From DASXZH01 sp036502005 (GTDB taxonomy: Bacteria > Armatimonadota > Fimbriimonadia > Fimbriimonadales > Fimbriimonadaceae), in contig DASXZH010000016.1 in assembly GCA_036502005.1 (NCBI GenBank), forward strand, positions 15,386 through 79,385: DNA of 64,000 nt. The letters are read 5' to 3'. Both the position numbers and the translations under genes were made by a program. Within the stretch, counting starts at the first letter, position 1. Every line of letters starts with the position of its first letter. This document shows positions 50,234-59,297 of this stretch, one piece after another. Below the pieces are notes generated by a model, which was not told the origin of the DNA, did not search any database, and saw only the letters and a program-made list of their open reading frames with translations.

Positions 50234-51745
50234 ATGCGCGCTGTTATTTCTGCTCTTGCACTGAGCCTTTTTGCCCTGGTGGGATGCGGTGGTGGCGGAG
50301 GATCCGTTTCCGCCACAAATCCCACACCGACCGGCCAAACGATTACCGTGGGGCAAGGAACCGTCAGCTATGAAGGGCAAACTAAGCCAACCGTTAGTGC
50401 ATTCACCGCTGTAAAAACGCTGTCGTCCGTCGTTACAGGGGCGACGTTGACCAGCTTTAACTATCAGCCGATTAGTAGCTCCGAGCCCAATCAGCTGCTC
50501 GTAGCCGCGGATGGGGTCATGTATCTTCTCCAAGATGGAGTGTTCACGCCGATTTCCGGTTCGTCAACTGGACTCGTATATAGCGCCCAATTCACTCCGA
50601 CCGGCCAGATAATCTATATCGGCCTTGACCAGGCCACCCACAGTCAACAGATATTTGTTTGCTACGCGGACGGGACTGGCGCGAGAAAACTTACGAACTC
50701 TGGGAGGTTATCACCCCTATCAATAGCGAGCGTTTCTCCAGACGGCCTCCATATCATTGCGGATACAAATCCCGACGCGGGCATTGTGGAATTCACGTCG
50801 ACCGGAGGAAATGAAGCACTGATTTCAAACGAAGGAACCGCGCCTTTTTGGGCACCTGACAGCAATCAGATATGCTTTTCGACGCCGCAAACTACTATTG
50901 CTACGGCTCCCGTAAGCAGCAAAACTAACACGCCAGTGTCAGTATTCTATCCCGCCTACGATCCCACTTGGTCTCCGGACGGAAAAGAGATCGCATATCT
51001 AGTGGATGACCCCAATACCACAAATGAGTATAACGTCGAGGAGGCCAGTTACGATGGTGTCACTCTTTTCGGAGACATTCCTTCGACAGTTCGGCTTCCT
51101 GCTATTCAGCCCGCGTTCAGTCCCGACGGAAAGTATCTGGATTATGTGCAGACAGACGGAACGACGCCGAGATACATTTATCAAGCGACGTGGAATGATC
51201 AAAATCCAACTCTCATTGCTACGAGGAATCCGGGTTCGACGATCGGATCCATTGGATTCAAACCATTTGACAAGCCGAGAAACTTAATCAACAGTTCAGG
51301 GGTTGTTGCTTCGGCTACCGGCTTCTTGTTAAACCAAACCACGGACGGCCAGTTCGCTAGCTTTGCCGCTATAACCGCCAGCCCCGCAAACTCGACAAAG
51401 ATCACGCAAATCAATCCGGGAACAACAGGAGCCCCCATATACGAGCTCAGCGGCACGACTCTGACCTCGCTAGCTTATATAAACGGCTACAACCTTGCTC
51501 GCCAGATTGTCACCCTCCCCGCTTCAACTCCCAGCGCACTCGTCACCGTCAACCCAAACACCGGCCAACTGACCGCAGTTGCGCCGTTTGTTAAGAGACC
51601 TGCTATATCAGCCGCTTCTAGCTCGACAGCCCTAACAGGCACCTTCTCCGGTATTTATGACGGCAAAGGAAATCTTCGTGCCTCTACCGGGTTGCACACG
51701 ATTACAATCGATTCCAAGACGGGTTTTCTCTTAAAGGTGCAGTAG
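50234..51745 (+). CDS. beta-propeller (PD40/TolB-like) lipoprotein
   Basis: 503 residues. Signal peptide with lipobox LVGC (Cys18) and a poly-Gly linker, then propeller blades (QIFVCYADGTGARKLT, SIASVSPDGLHIIADT, PTWSPDGKEIAYLV, PAFSPDGKYLDYV). The C-terminal ~170 residues (RNLINSSGVVASATGFL, ARQIVTLPASTPSALV, GTFSGIYDGKGNLRAS) match the 609-residue paralogue at 24491-26320, which has an extra domain. It is probably at the outer membrane or periplasm, binding protein or polymer. Ligand unknown. Confidence 0.82.
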   Translation: MRAVISALALSLFALVGCGGGGGSVSATNPTPTGQTITVGQGTVSYEGQTKPTVSAFTAVKTLSSVVTGATLTSFNYQPISSSEPNQLLVAADGVMYLLQDGVFTPISGSSTGLVYSAQFTPTGQIIYIGLDQATHSQQIFVCYADGTGARKLTNSGRLSPLSIASVSPDGLHIIADTNPDAGIVEFTSTGGNEALISNEGTAPFWAPDSNQICFSTPQTTIATAPVSSKTNTPVSVFYPAYDPTWSPDGKEIAYLVDDPNTTNEYNVEEASYDGVTLFGDIPSTVRLPAIQPAFSPDGKYLDYVQTDGTTPRYIYQATWNDQNPTLIATRNPGSTIGSIGFKPFDKPRNLINSSGVVASATGFLLNQTTDGQFASFAAITASPANSTKITQINPGTTGAPIYELSGTTLTSLAYINGYNLARQIVTLPASTPSALVTVNPNTGQLTAVAPFVKRPAISAASSSTALTGTFSGIYDGKGNLRASTGLHTITIDSKTGFLLKVQ

Positions 51746-51781
51746 GGCGCTGGATACCCAAGACCACAACCCCCAACCTGG

Positions 51782-51787
51782 TAGCAT
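51782..51787 (+). promoter_or_regulatory. possible -10 box of the Ycf46-like gene
   Basis: TAGCAT, 10 bp before the ATG at 51798, where no ribosome-binding site is seen. This suggests a nearly leaderless transcript. Weak by itself. Confidence 0.35.
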
Positions 51788-51797
51788 CGAACCGATC

Positions 51798-53297
51798 ATG
51801 GATGTGGCACACGAAATCGAGATACTAATCCGGGCGAAATACCCAATCCTGTATTTGATCTCTTGGGAAGAGGGGCGCGTGGAATCGACCCTTCGAGAAA
51901 TCTGCGGCAAGCTAAATCGCACCTTGCATACTTGGACCCTGACCCAAGGTATGCGCCCGGCTGTAAATCGGACGTCCGGACCCGCGAGGCCCACCACCCT
52001 TTCTCCGGAACTGGAAGCCCTGGCTCTTATCATGGAAGCCCCGGAGTTCACGGTCTTTCTTTTAAAGGATTTCCACGTCTATATGCGCGACCCACGGGTT
52101 GTACGCCTTATGCGGGATCTATCCCAAACCCTTAAGAGCAAGGCACAAACCCTGGTGGTTTTGGCCCCAACCCTTATGCTGCCGTTGGAGCTTGAAAAGG
52201 AAGTTACGGTGCTCGATTTCGGCCTTCCAAACACCGAACAGATCGAGCAAACCTTGGACAAGGCGATCGCCGCCGTTAAGGACAACACTTCCATCAAAAG
52301 CAAACTCAAGCCGGTCGAGCGGGAGCGCTTGATCAAGAGCTGCCAGGGACTCACTTTGGATGAAGTGGAATCGGTTTTTGCCAAAAGCCTGGTCGAAAAG
52401 AGGCGCTTTGATCTCGACACGGTGATCGAGGAGAAGCAGCAGATCGTTCGCAAATCAGGCCTTCTGGAATACTATCCGGCCCAAAACAATTTAGGCGATG
52501 TCGGCGGAATGGAACTTCTTAAAGAGTGGCTGGATAAGCGCACCCGAAGTTTTTCCAATGAAGCAAGGCACTTTGGAATCCCCGCTCCCAAGGGCATTTT
52601 GCTCATCGGAGTTCAGGGCTGCGGAAAGTCACTCATTGCGAAAGCTGTGGCTGCTCACTGGAGTTTGCCGATGCTTCGCCTCGATATCGGCAGAATTTTT
52701 GGAAGCCTGGTCGGTCAAAGCGAAGAGAATATCCGCAAGGCGATCGCGGTTTCGGAATCAGTCGCTCCTTGCATTTTATGGGCCGATGAACTTGAGAAAG
52801 GATTCGCCGGTCTCGGCGGAAGCGGCGTAAGCGATAGCGGCACCACGGCCAGGGTTTTCGCCACCTTCCTAACCTGGATGCAGGAGAAAACGAAGCCGGT
52901 TTTCTTAATCGCCACCGCAAACGATGTATCTGCACTTCCCCCCGAAATGCTCCGAAAAGGCCGATTCGATGAGATCTTTTTTGTCGACCTTCCTGACACC
53001 GGTGAACGGGAGGAGATCTTCAAGATCCACATCGAAAAACGCGGGCGCAATCCCAAGGATTTTAAATTGCTTGAGCTCTCAGAAGCCTCAAAAGGCTTTA
53101 GCGGGTCGGAGATTGAGCAAGTCGTGGTTGGCGCGCTTTTTAGCGCCTTCGAGGAAAAACGAGACCTCATGCAAAAGGACCTCATCTGCGAGGCAAAGGC
53201 GGTCGTGCCGCTCAGCGTGATGATGCGCGAAGAGGTAGACGAGCTAAGATCTTGGGCCCAGCTTAGAACCAGGCCCGCTTCAAAACGCGAAGATTAG
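51798..53297 (+). CDS. Ycf46-like AAA+ ATPase
   Basis: 499 residues. The N-terminal ~230 residues are the family-specific part (IRAKYPILYLISWEEGRVESTLREI). The AAA+ module has Walker A GVQGCGKS, Walker B ILWADELEK, the sensor-like IATANDV and arginine-finger region PEMLRKGRFDEIFFVDLP. It closely follows the cyanobacterial/plastid Ycf46 layout, proteins tied to bicarbonate and photosynthesis control in cyanobacteria but of unknown role elsewhere. It acts in the cytoplasm. The stop overlaps the convergent gene by 4 bp. Confidence 0.9.
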   Translation: MDVAHEIEILIRAKYPILYLISWEEGRVESTLREICGKLNRTLHTWTLTQGMRPAVNRTSGPARPTTLSPELEALALIMEAPEFTVFLLKDFHVYMRDPRVVRLMRDLSQTLKSKAQTLVVLAPTLMLPLELEKEVTVLDFGLPNTEQIEQTLDKAIAAVKDNTSIKSKLKPVERERLIKSCQGLTLDEVESVFAKSLVEKRRFDLDTVIEEKQQIVRKSGLLEYYPAQNNLGDVGGMELLKEWLDKRTRSFSNEARHFGIPAPKGILLIGVQGCGKSLIAKAVAAHWSLPMLRLDIGRIFGSLVGQSEENIRKAIAVSESVAPCILWADELEKGFAGLGGSGVSDSGTTARVFATFLTWMQEKTKPVFLIATANDVSALPPEMLRKGRFDEIFFVDLPDTGEREEIFKIHIEKRGRNPKDFKLLELSEASKGFSGSEIEQVVVGALFSAFEEKRDLMQKDLICEAKAVVPLSVMMREEVDELRSWAQLRTRPASKRED

Positions 53298-54787
53298 CTC
53301 TCCAGAATCCCGTAGCTTGTGAACAGCTTTGGCATCCTCTGAACCAAAGGGCCGGCTTCTTCGGGCTTATCGGCAATAGGCTTGCACTGCTCAATCGTAT
53401 CCGTTGTGAGAAGCATCGTTGGCTGAATTGGAACCAACAGCAAGTCTTTAGGCCGGAATGCCATCACAAAGACCACGCTTCCAACTGAGTTGGTATAGAT
53501 GTTCAGCGGCACATCTTGATCCTTCTCTTCCGTGATTTGAACGTCGGTGGTCGCCTTTTTTATTGCCGCAAGCGTGTCGGGAGTAAATGGCCCAATGTAA
53601 GCCTCGGTGGAAGTTTCGGAGCCATCCGGCTTTTTGTGATTGGCTTTTATCTTATACAGAAAGACCTTTTTGCCCTCAAACGTATTCTTGAAAGTATTAA
53701 CGGAAAACTGTTTCGGGCCAGCCGGCGTGATCGCCGTATCGGCCGCCGCCCGATCTTTCGTGAAATCTATCGGGTGGTAGCCGGTGAGCGATTGCCCCTC
53801 GGGAGTGTAAGTCAGCGCCTGAAGAAAGAGGCTCTGGTCCTGGCGGGAATTCAGATTGAGCCCGGTTGCCTTGAACTCATCTGTCTGGAGCATCTCTGGA
53901 GGAAAATCGGCCTCCGTCGGGTGTTGCGCCTTCACGGTGTCCTTAAGCTTTTGCAGCTTTAAGTAGGCTGCGCGGCGCACGTGTTCCATGCTAACGATCC
54001 CTTCTGGCTCTTTTACAGCCCAGGAGATTTCTTGGCTCCCAATCGTTCCCTGGCTCTTATTCTTATAGGCGGCCTGGACGGCGTCCGCTGGTTTATTGAA
54101 AATCACAAACTCTGGGCGCTCCGGAAACAATATGGGCTGGGACGGCTCGTGATCAAGCACGGCAAAAACTTGCTTGTGGGAGTTGACATACAAGTGCAGC
54201 GGAATCCCGCTGTCATCTTCAATGTCCGTTGTAATCTGAGGGCCGCCCTTAGGCGCGTGAGCAGTATCAAATGCGAGAGTGTTCGCCAGATCCTCCTTAT
54301 CGATGATGCCGACGTAAACCTCAAAAACCTCCTTTGCGGGCGGCGTCTTGGGGTCGGCCGGCGGCGTAAGTCGTGTGACCTTGACCTTGTAAACGCCTAG
54401 AGCCAAATCCTTTAAACCTGAGCGCATGCTCTTAAAAACGGGGGTGCCACTAGGGTCTGTTCGCTCGATCGTGTAATCGATCATGGGATCGTTGGAAGTC
54501 AAGTCGAGTGGCTTCAGATCAGCCATGACGCCCGGGTCGAACTCGTAGCCTAGGGCGATTGCAACTTGTTGCTTGCCAGATTCTCCATCGAGCCCCATTG
54601 CCTTGATATCTGCATCTCGATCTAATGCGTCGGGGACGAGTCCAGCATAAGGGTCCGCGGCCAAGATCTTATCGCGAACGTTTTGGACCTTCTTATACTC
54701 TTCAATCCGAACTTGGGTGAGAGATACGAGGTTCGGTGTCGGGCCAGTTTGTGCAGCGAGCGTGAGAATGGGAATAAAGCTGAGCAT
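53294..54787 (-). CDS. secreted protein with internal duplication
   Basis: 497 residues with a signal peptide (to about 13). Residues about 27-230 and 265-460 are two copies of one unit. Each begins with a helix (VRIEEYKKVQNVRDKILAADP / VRRAAYLKLQKLKDTVKAQHP) and contains DIKAMGLDGESGKQQ / EFKATGLNLNSRQDQS, a beta part, and DDSGIPLHLYVNSHKQVFAV / EKDQDVPLNIYTNSVGSVVFV. The repeat is diverged but its order is complete. No family recognised; likely periplasmic. Confidence 0.75.
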   Translation of the reverse strand: MLSFIPILTLAAQTGPTPNLVSLTQVRIEEYKKVQNVRDKILAADPYAGLVPDALDRDADIKAMGLDGESGKQQVAIALGYEFDPGVMADLKPLDLTSNDPMIDYTIERTDPSGTPVFKSMRSGLKDLALGVYKVKVTRLTPPADPKTPPAKEVFEVYVGIIDKEDLANTLAFDTAHAPKGGPQITTDIEDDSGIPLHLYVNSHKQVFAVLDHEPSQPILFPERPEFVIFNKPADAVQAAYKNKSQGTIGSQEISWAVKEPEGIVSMEHVRRAAYLKLQKLKDTVKAQHPTEADFPPEMLQTDEFKATGLNLNSRQDQSLFLQALTYTPEGQSLTGYHPIDFTKDRAAADTAITPAGPKQFSVNTFKNTFEGKKVFLYKIKANHKKPDGSETSTEAYIGPFTPDTLAAIKKATTDVQITEEKDQDVPLNIYTNSVGSVVFVMAFRPKDLLLVPIQPTMLLTTDTIEQCKPIADKPEEAGPLVQRMPKLFTSYGILES

Positions 54788-54874
54788 AGTTGTTTAGAGA
54801 AAAGGGCAAGCCCCCTAAATCTTTACGAGAAAGACGTACGAGCGTGTAAACGCGTCAGCAAATTAGCGCAATAA

Positions 54875-55237
54875 TTAATCGCTGGGGGCTTCTTGGGTGG
54901 TTGTCGGCTCCGGTTCGGGTGCTTCGTTTTCGACTAGCTCGAGCACGATATCGCCAATCGGCGTGCAGATCTTTTCGGCTATGAGCGACGCCGTTAGCTC
55001 CTTTGTGAGGGGCGAGGACGTTTCACTGAGCGTTTGCTGCACCGCTTGGGTAAGTTGGCCGAACGTGAATTCTTGGCCATGCATTAAAGAAAGCTTGGCC
55101 GCGATGTAACGGTAACTCCAGACAAAGTCGCGGTCTTCCGCGCGGTAGCCACCCATCATGTTGTCGGTGACATATTGGCGAGCCGCATCGCGCACGGCAG
55201 CTAAATCATTCACCTTCACAGTTTGTTCAGGCGACAT
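54875..55237 (-). CDS. hypothetical protein, 120 aa
   Basis: A small helical protein: LAAVRDAARQYVTDNMMGGYRAEDRDFVWSYRYIAAKLSLMHGQEFTFGQLTQAVQQTL, then an acidic Pro/Thr/Glu tail. The fold may be helix-turn-helix-like, but I see no clear DNA-binding motif. The upstream gap is a heptamer-repeat element. Function unknown. Confidence 0.6.
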   Translation of the reverse strand: MSPEQTVKVNDLAAVRDAARQYVTDNMMGGYRAEDRDFVWSYRYIAAKLSLMHGQEFTFGQLTQAVQQTLSETSSPLTKELTASLIAEKICTPIGDIVLELVENEAPEPEPTTTQEAPSD

Positions 55238-55288
55238 GAATCTCAGTTTGGCAGGCTTAGTTGGACTGGTAGGTATATGGGCTTAGTG

Positions 55289-55450
55289 GGAGGTAAACGG
55301 TAAACGGTAAACAGTAAACAGTAAACAGTAAACAGTGAGCGGTCCAGCGACACCCCCAGTCCGCGCGGTCGCCTTCCGTCCCTTTACCGATTAGCGATGA
55401 CCGGTGGCGGTTTACCGTTTACTGTTTACCGTTTACACCTTCCTGTTTAC
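55289..55450. repeat. inverted heptamer-repeat element D (GGTAAAC/AGTAAAC units)
   Basis: The left arm (55289-55342) has about six or seven units of [GA]GTAAAC. The right arm (55400-55450) has the complement (GTTTACC/GTTTACT). The core of 57 bp has no gene. Units equal those of the single arm at 33637-33718. It is between divergent genes and directly before msrA. Confidence 0.8.
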
Positions 55451-55480
55451 TTCAGCCCGCAAAAAGCGTAAATTATAAAA

Positions 55481-55954
55481 ATGGAAAAGGCCACATTTGG
55501 TGCAGGGTGTTTTTGGGGCGTTGAAGCCGCTTTTCGAAGATTAGAAGGAGTAAAGCACACGGCCGTGGGTTACGCCGGCGGAACAACCGACAGCCCAACC
55601 TACAGGGATGTGTGCTCTGGAACAACCCACCATGTTGAAGTCGTTCAGGTCGAATTCGATCCCGCCGAGATCTCCTACAATGAGCTCTTAAATGCCTTCT
55701 GGGAGGAGCATGATCCAACCCAGGTGAACCGCCAAGGCCCGGATTTCGGCGAGCAATATCGTTCTGTGATTTTTTATCACTCACCCGAACAGCAACAAGC
55801 TGCAGAGGCTTCCAAGAAAGCGTTGGATTCTTCAGGCAAGTATTCTCGGCCTGTGGCCACAAAGATCGAGCCAGCACCAACTTTTTGGCCAGCCGAAGAT
55901 TATCATCAGCAGTATCTAGAAAAAAGGGGCCAAGCCTCCTGTCGCATTCACTAA
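55481..55954 (+). CDS. msrA: peptide methionine (S)-S-oxide reductase
   Basis: 157 residues. The active-site motif GCFWG (with the catalytic Cys10) is followed by GYAGG, YRDVCSGTTHHVEVVQVEFDP, HDPTQVNRQGPDFGEQYRSVIF and the end motif AEDYHQQYL. It repairs oxidised methionine in proteins using thioredoxin. It starts near an AT-rich stretch (AATTATAAAA) that may be part of a promoter. It is followed 12 bp later by the glycosylase gene, so repair of protein and DNA oxidation may be co-transcribed. Confidence 0.96.
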   Translation: MEKATFGAGCFWGVEAAFRRLEGVKHTAVGYAGGTTDSPTYRDVCSGTTHHVEVVQVEFDPAEISYNELLNAFWEEHDPTQVNRQGPDFGEQYRSVIFYHSPEQQQAAEASKKALDSSGKYSRPVATKIEPAPTFWPAEDYHQQYLEKRGQASCRIH

Positions 55955-55966
55955 GGAACCCGGCTT

Positions 55967-56842
55967 ATGCCTGAACTGCCGGACGTTGAGCTTTACCTTT
56001 TAAAGTTAAGCGAACGCATTTTGGGCTCGACGTTTACGGAGTTCAAGAATCTGAACCCCTTTGTTTTGCGTTCTGTTTTGCCCGCTCCTTCATCTCTCGT
56101 GGGTTTAAAAGTTGTTGGATTACGGCGGATCGGTAAGCGGATTGCTATCGAGATCGAGGGATCTGCCTTCATCGTGATTCACCTCATGATTGCGGGCCGA
56201 TTGCGATGGAGCCCTTGCGGGCAAAAGCTGCCTGGCGGCAAGTTGGTTTCCGCCATTCTACGATTCACGGATGCTGCCGGCATCTGCGGCGAGGTGTGGC
56301 TCACCGAAGCGGGCAGCAAGAAGCGCGCCTCTATCACCTTCATTTCTGGACTGGACGAGTTAGAGAAGGTCCACCGGGGCGGGATCGAAGTCTTTGAATG
56401 CTCTGTGGCTCAGTTTAGTGCGGGCTTGAAGAAGACTAACCAAACGGTGAAGAACGCGCTCGTCGATCCCGTCCTGTTTAGTGGAATCGGCAACGCCTAT
56501 TCCGATGAGATTCTTTTCGAAGCCAAGCTCTCACCGCTTAAACTTACCAGCAAGTTAACCGATGGGGAGATTTCTCGGCTATTTGAGGTCACCAAAGAGG
56601 TCCTAACCATTTGGATAGACCGCCTTGCCGCGCAGTTCAAAGATAAATTCCCTGGCGCGGGAGACGTAACCGCGTTCAGGCCAGAATTTGCCGTTCACGG
56701 CAAGTTTGGAAAGCCATGCCACGTTTGCGGCAATCCGGTGAACCGGATCCGGTATGCCGACAATGAGTGCAACTACTGCGCGGTTTGCCAGAACGGCGGC
56801 AAAGTGTTGGCAGACCGGGCGATGAGTCGGTTGTTGAAGTAA
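55967..56842 (+). CDS. Fpg/Nei-family DNA glycosylase
   Basis: 291 residues. The N-terminus MPELPDVE keeps the catalytic Pro2 and Glu3 (Asp replaces the usual Glu6). The H2TH region has ALVDPVLFSGIGNAYSDEILFEA, and the zinc finger CHVCGNP..IRYADNECNYCAVCQ has four cysteines and the arginine before it. These enzymes remove oxidised bases such as 8-oxoguanine and cut the backbone. The insert pattern does not let me choose Fpg over Nei with certainty. Confidence 0.92.
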   Translation: MPELPDVELYLLKLSERILGSTFTEFKNLNPFVLRSVLPAPSSLVGLKVVGLRRIGKRIAIEIEGSAFIVIHLMIAGRLRWSPCGQKLPGGKLVSAILRFTDAAGICGEVWLTEAGSKKRASITFISGLDELEKVHRGGIEVFECSVAQFSAGLKKTNQTVKNALVDPVLFSGIGNAYSDEILFEAKLSPLKLTSKLTDGEISRLFEVTKEVLTIWIDRLAAQFKDKFPGAGDVTAFRPEFAVHGKFGKPCHVCGNPVNRIRYADNECNYCAVCQNGGKVLADRAMSRLLK

Positions 56843-56849
56843 GAAGTAA

Positions 56850-56885
56850 GTCGAAAGGCGGAAGTCGAAGGTCGAAAGACGGAGA
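56850..56885. repeat. heptamer tandem repeat arm (TCGAAAG/TCGAAGG units)
   Basis: About five degenerate 7-bp units (GTCGAAAG, GCGGAAGTCGAAGG, TCGAAAG). Same unit as element B and 63743. It lies in the 57-bp gap between convergent genes; no partner arm is seen. Confidence 0.6.
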
Positions 56886-56899
56886 AGCAGGGCGACCCC

Positions 56900-57319
56900 T
56901 CATTCATCCGCTTCCAACCTGAATCCCATCGAGAGCACATCATCTTCAACAAATCCCAAGGTCGTGTAAAAGTCAACCACAGCCTCGTTATCTCGCCGAA
57001 CTTGGAGGTTTATCTTAGGACAACCGCGTTCCCTAAGTAGACCGACGGCAGCATCCATAAGGGCCCGCCCGATCCCACCCCGTTGCGCGCCGGGGTCAAC
57101 CGCCATATATTGGATCCAGCCGCGGTGCCCATCATAGCCAGCCATAACGGTTCCCACCAAAACGCTATCCTGCAAAGCCACAAGGAACCCGTTAGGGTCA
57201 ACCGCGACTTTTCGGTCAATATCCTTATCTGGATTATTCCAAGGGCGAGTGATCCCTGAGTTCACCCAAACCGACAACACTCCGGCCCGATCCGTCTCTT
57301 GAAACTGCCGAATTTCCAC
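56900..57319 (-). CDS. GNAT-family acetyltransferase (YpeA-like)
   Basis: 139 residues. MEIRQFQETDRAGVLSVWVNSG is a typical GNAT start. WIQYMAVDPGAQRGGIGRALMDAAVG has the acetyl-CoA loop (QRGGIG) and NLQVRRDNEAVVDFYTTLGFVEDD the late strands of the YpeA type. Substrate unknown. Its start codon overlaps the stop of fhs by a base, so the two are probably co-transcribed. Confidence 0.88.
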   Translation of the reverse strand: MEIRQFQETDRAGVLSVWVNSGITRPWNNPDKDIDRKVAVDPNGFLVALQDSVLVGTVMAGYDGHRGWIQYMAVDPGAQRGGIGRALMDAAVGLLRERGCPKINLQVRRDNEAVVDFYTTLGFVEDDVLSMGFRLEADE

Positions 57320-58947
57320 TAGCGTAGGCCCTGGATAACGCCGTTTTCATCCAGGAAGATATTCGCGGCGGCTGGGACTTTGCCCATCCCCGGCATCAAC
57401 ATAACGTCCCCGCAAACGGCAACGATAAAGCCGGCGCCGGCCCTTACCTCCAAGTCTCGCACGTTCAAATCAAATCCGGAGGGTGCGCCCAACAGCGAAG
57501 CGTCGTCGCTAAGGCTGTATTGGGTTTTTGCCACGCAAACCGGCAGTTCGCTGTCGCCGTGCTTCTCGATCCAATCAAGCCGGCGCTTGGCCGCCTTGCT
57601 GAACTGAACGCCGATGCCGCCATAAACTCGCTGGCAGAGTTTTTCCAGCTTATGCGGAATAGAATCCGACCACTGGTAGATCGTCTCAAAAGTTGATTCT
57701 TTCGAAGTTTCGTCCCGAACCAGTTCCGCAAGGTCCGTGCAGCCTTCACCCCCGCCGCCCCACGGGTCGCACGCAACCGCCTTGCAGCCAAACACTTCGG
57801 CATAAGCGCGCACAGTCTCCACATCGCGGTCGGTGTCGTGAGCGAACCGGTTGATCGCCACAACCACGGGCGGCCCGTATTGCATCACATGCTTAATGTG
57901 CGCGCCCAGGTTTGCCAGCCCATGCTGGAGATCGCCGTTTCCGCTGTGGGTAAGCGCCCGAACCGTAGCCACCAGCACAATCGCATCAGGCAGCTTTCCA
58001 AGCTGTGGGGAAAGGATATTAAGGAACTTTTCTCCGCCAAGATCAGACCCAAACCCCGCTTCGGTGACGACAAAATCGGCCATGCCGAGGCCGCACTTTG
58101 TCCCTAGAATCGAAGAGCAGCCATGGGCAATGTTGCCAAACGGGCCGCCGTGAACCAAAGCCGGATGGCCTGCCATGGTCTGCACCAGATTCGGCCGGAG
58201 GGCGTCCTTCAACAGAACGGACATCGGTCCGGCTGCCGAAACGTCCTCCGCCGTGACCGGCGTGCCATCCCGTCTAAGTCCAACGATAATGCGCTTTAGG
58301 CGAGAGACCAGATCCTCTAGGGACCTGGCCAGGCCCAACGCCGCCATGATCTCGCTGGCGGCGGTAATCACAAACCCGCCAGACCTTACCGGCCCGTTTC
58401 CGTCGCCCAGGCCGACGACAATCTCCCGTAGAGACCGGTCGACCATATCCATGGTTCTCGGCCACCAAATCTTGGTCGTATCGATGCCGTGAGGGTTGCC
58501 GAAGTGGATGGATGAGTCGGCCATTGCCGAAAGCAGGTTATGCGCGGTGGTGATGGCCGGGAAATCGCCGTTAAAGAAGAGGTTGATCTCTTCCATAGGA
58601 AGGATTTGGCTATATCCACCGCCGCATGCTCCGCCCTTTATACCAAAAACGGGGCCGAGGGAGGGTTCTCTAATCGCCGCAACCGCAGTTGATCCGACCG
58701 TATTAAGCCCATCCGCCAAACCGATAGATGTGGTGGTTTTGCCTTCCCCGGCCGGGGTGGGGCTGATGGCGGTAACCAAGATCAGCTTGCCCGTATCTGC
58801 TGTGGTTAGCCTGGAAATGCCTTCGTTTGTGAGCTTGGCTTTGTACCGGCCCAGTGGCTCGTATTCTTCTTCTGCAAGCCCTGCCCGTTTAGCGATTTCA
58901 TTTATGGGCAGAAGTTTCGCACTCTGGGCGATGTCGAGATTATTCAT
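57319..58947 (-). CDS. fhs: formate-tetrahydrofolate ligase
   Basis: 542 residues. The P-loop TPAGEGKTTTSIGLADGL (about residues 63-80) and the family segments GVKG-like GIKGGACGGGYSQILPMEEINL, HFTGDFPAITTAHNLL-like FFNGDFPAITTAHNLL and VVAINRFAHDTDRDVE identify it. It joins formate to tetrahydrofolate with ATP, feeding one-carbon units. TATAAT lies 12 bp before the ATG and no ribosome-binding site is seen. Confidence 0.96.
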   Translation of the reverse strand: MNNLDIAQSAKLLPINEIAKRAGLAEEEYEPLGRYKAKLTNEGISRLTTADTGKLILVTAISPTPAGEGKTTTSIGLADGLNTVGSTAVAAIREPSLGPVFGIKGGACGGGYSQILPMEEINLFFNGDFPAITTAHNLLSAMADSSIHFGNPHGIDTTKIWWPRTMDMVDRSLREIVVGLGDGNGPVRSGGFVITAASEIMAALGLARSLEDLVSRLKRIIVGLRRDGTPVTAEDVSAAGPMSVLLKDALRPNLVQTMAGHPALVHGGPFGNIAHGCSSILGTKCGLGMADFVVTEAGFGSDLGGEKFLNILSPQLGKLPDAIVLVATVRALTHSGNGDLQHGLANLGAHIKHVMQYGPPVVVAINRFAHDTDRDVETVRAYAEVFGCKAVACDPWGGGGEGCTDLAELVRDETSKESTFETIYQWSDSIPHKLEKLCQRVYGGIGVQFSKAAKRRLDWIEKHGDSELPVCVAKTQYSLSDDASLLGAPSGFDLNVRDLEVRAGAGFIVAVCGDVMLMPGMGKVPAAANIFLDENGVIQGLR

Positions 58948-58959
58948 TGAGTCTGCTGG

Positions 58960-58965
58960 ATTATA
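58960..58965 (-). promoter_or_regulatory. -10 box of fhs
   Basis: TATAAT on the minus strand, 12 bp before the ATG at 58947. The leader would be only about five bases, so this is another nearly leaderless start. No clear -35. Confidence 0.45.
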
Positions 58966-58978
58966 CAGGCAGAACTAG

Positions 58979-59151
58979 AGCACGGGAGTTGCCAACGAGC
59001 GTTTTGGGAATGCGGCGATGTGAGGATAGAGGTTTGGTTTTTGTGGCATTCAAATTTGTTGCCTCGCAGGCAAACTACTTGACACGGCTATTAAGTAGGC
59101 GACTTGTCGCCTCGGCGAGCCAAACTTAGGATAAGTATCGAGGGGGGAGAT
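58979..59151. other. gap between fhs and tRNA-Ile
   Basis: 170 bp with TTGACA at about 59089 but no matching -10. Two small hairpins (GCCTCGCAGGC near 59061; GGCGACTTGTCGCC near 59099) lie just downstream of the tRNA on its strand and may help end its transcript. No gene seen. Confidence 0.4.
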
Positions 59152-59228
59152 TGGTGGGCCCAGCTAGACTCGAACTAGCGACCTCGCCCTTATCAGGGGC
59201 GCGCTCTAACCAACTGAGCTATGAGCCC
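59152..59228 (-). tRNA. tRNA-Ile (anticodon GAT)
   Basis: 77 nt on the minus strand, 5' end at 59228 (GGGCTCATAGCTCAGTTGGT). The acceptor stem GGGCTCA/TGGGCCC has one G-T pair. The D-loop, anticodon loop CTGATAA with GAT, and T-loop TTCGAGT are all normal, and the CCA end is encoded. Confidence 0.97.
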
Positions 59229-59297
59229 TCGGCGGGATATATTACCCTCAATTTGAAGCTTAGCGGAAGTCTATAAGGTCGCCTTGCTCAATCACCC

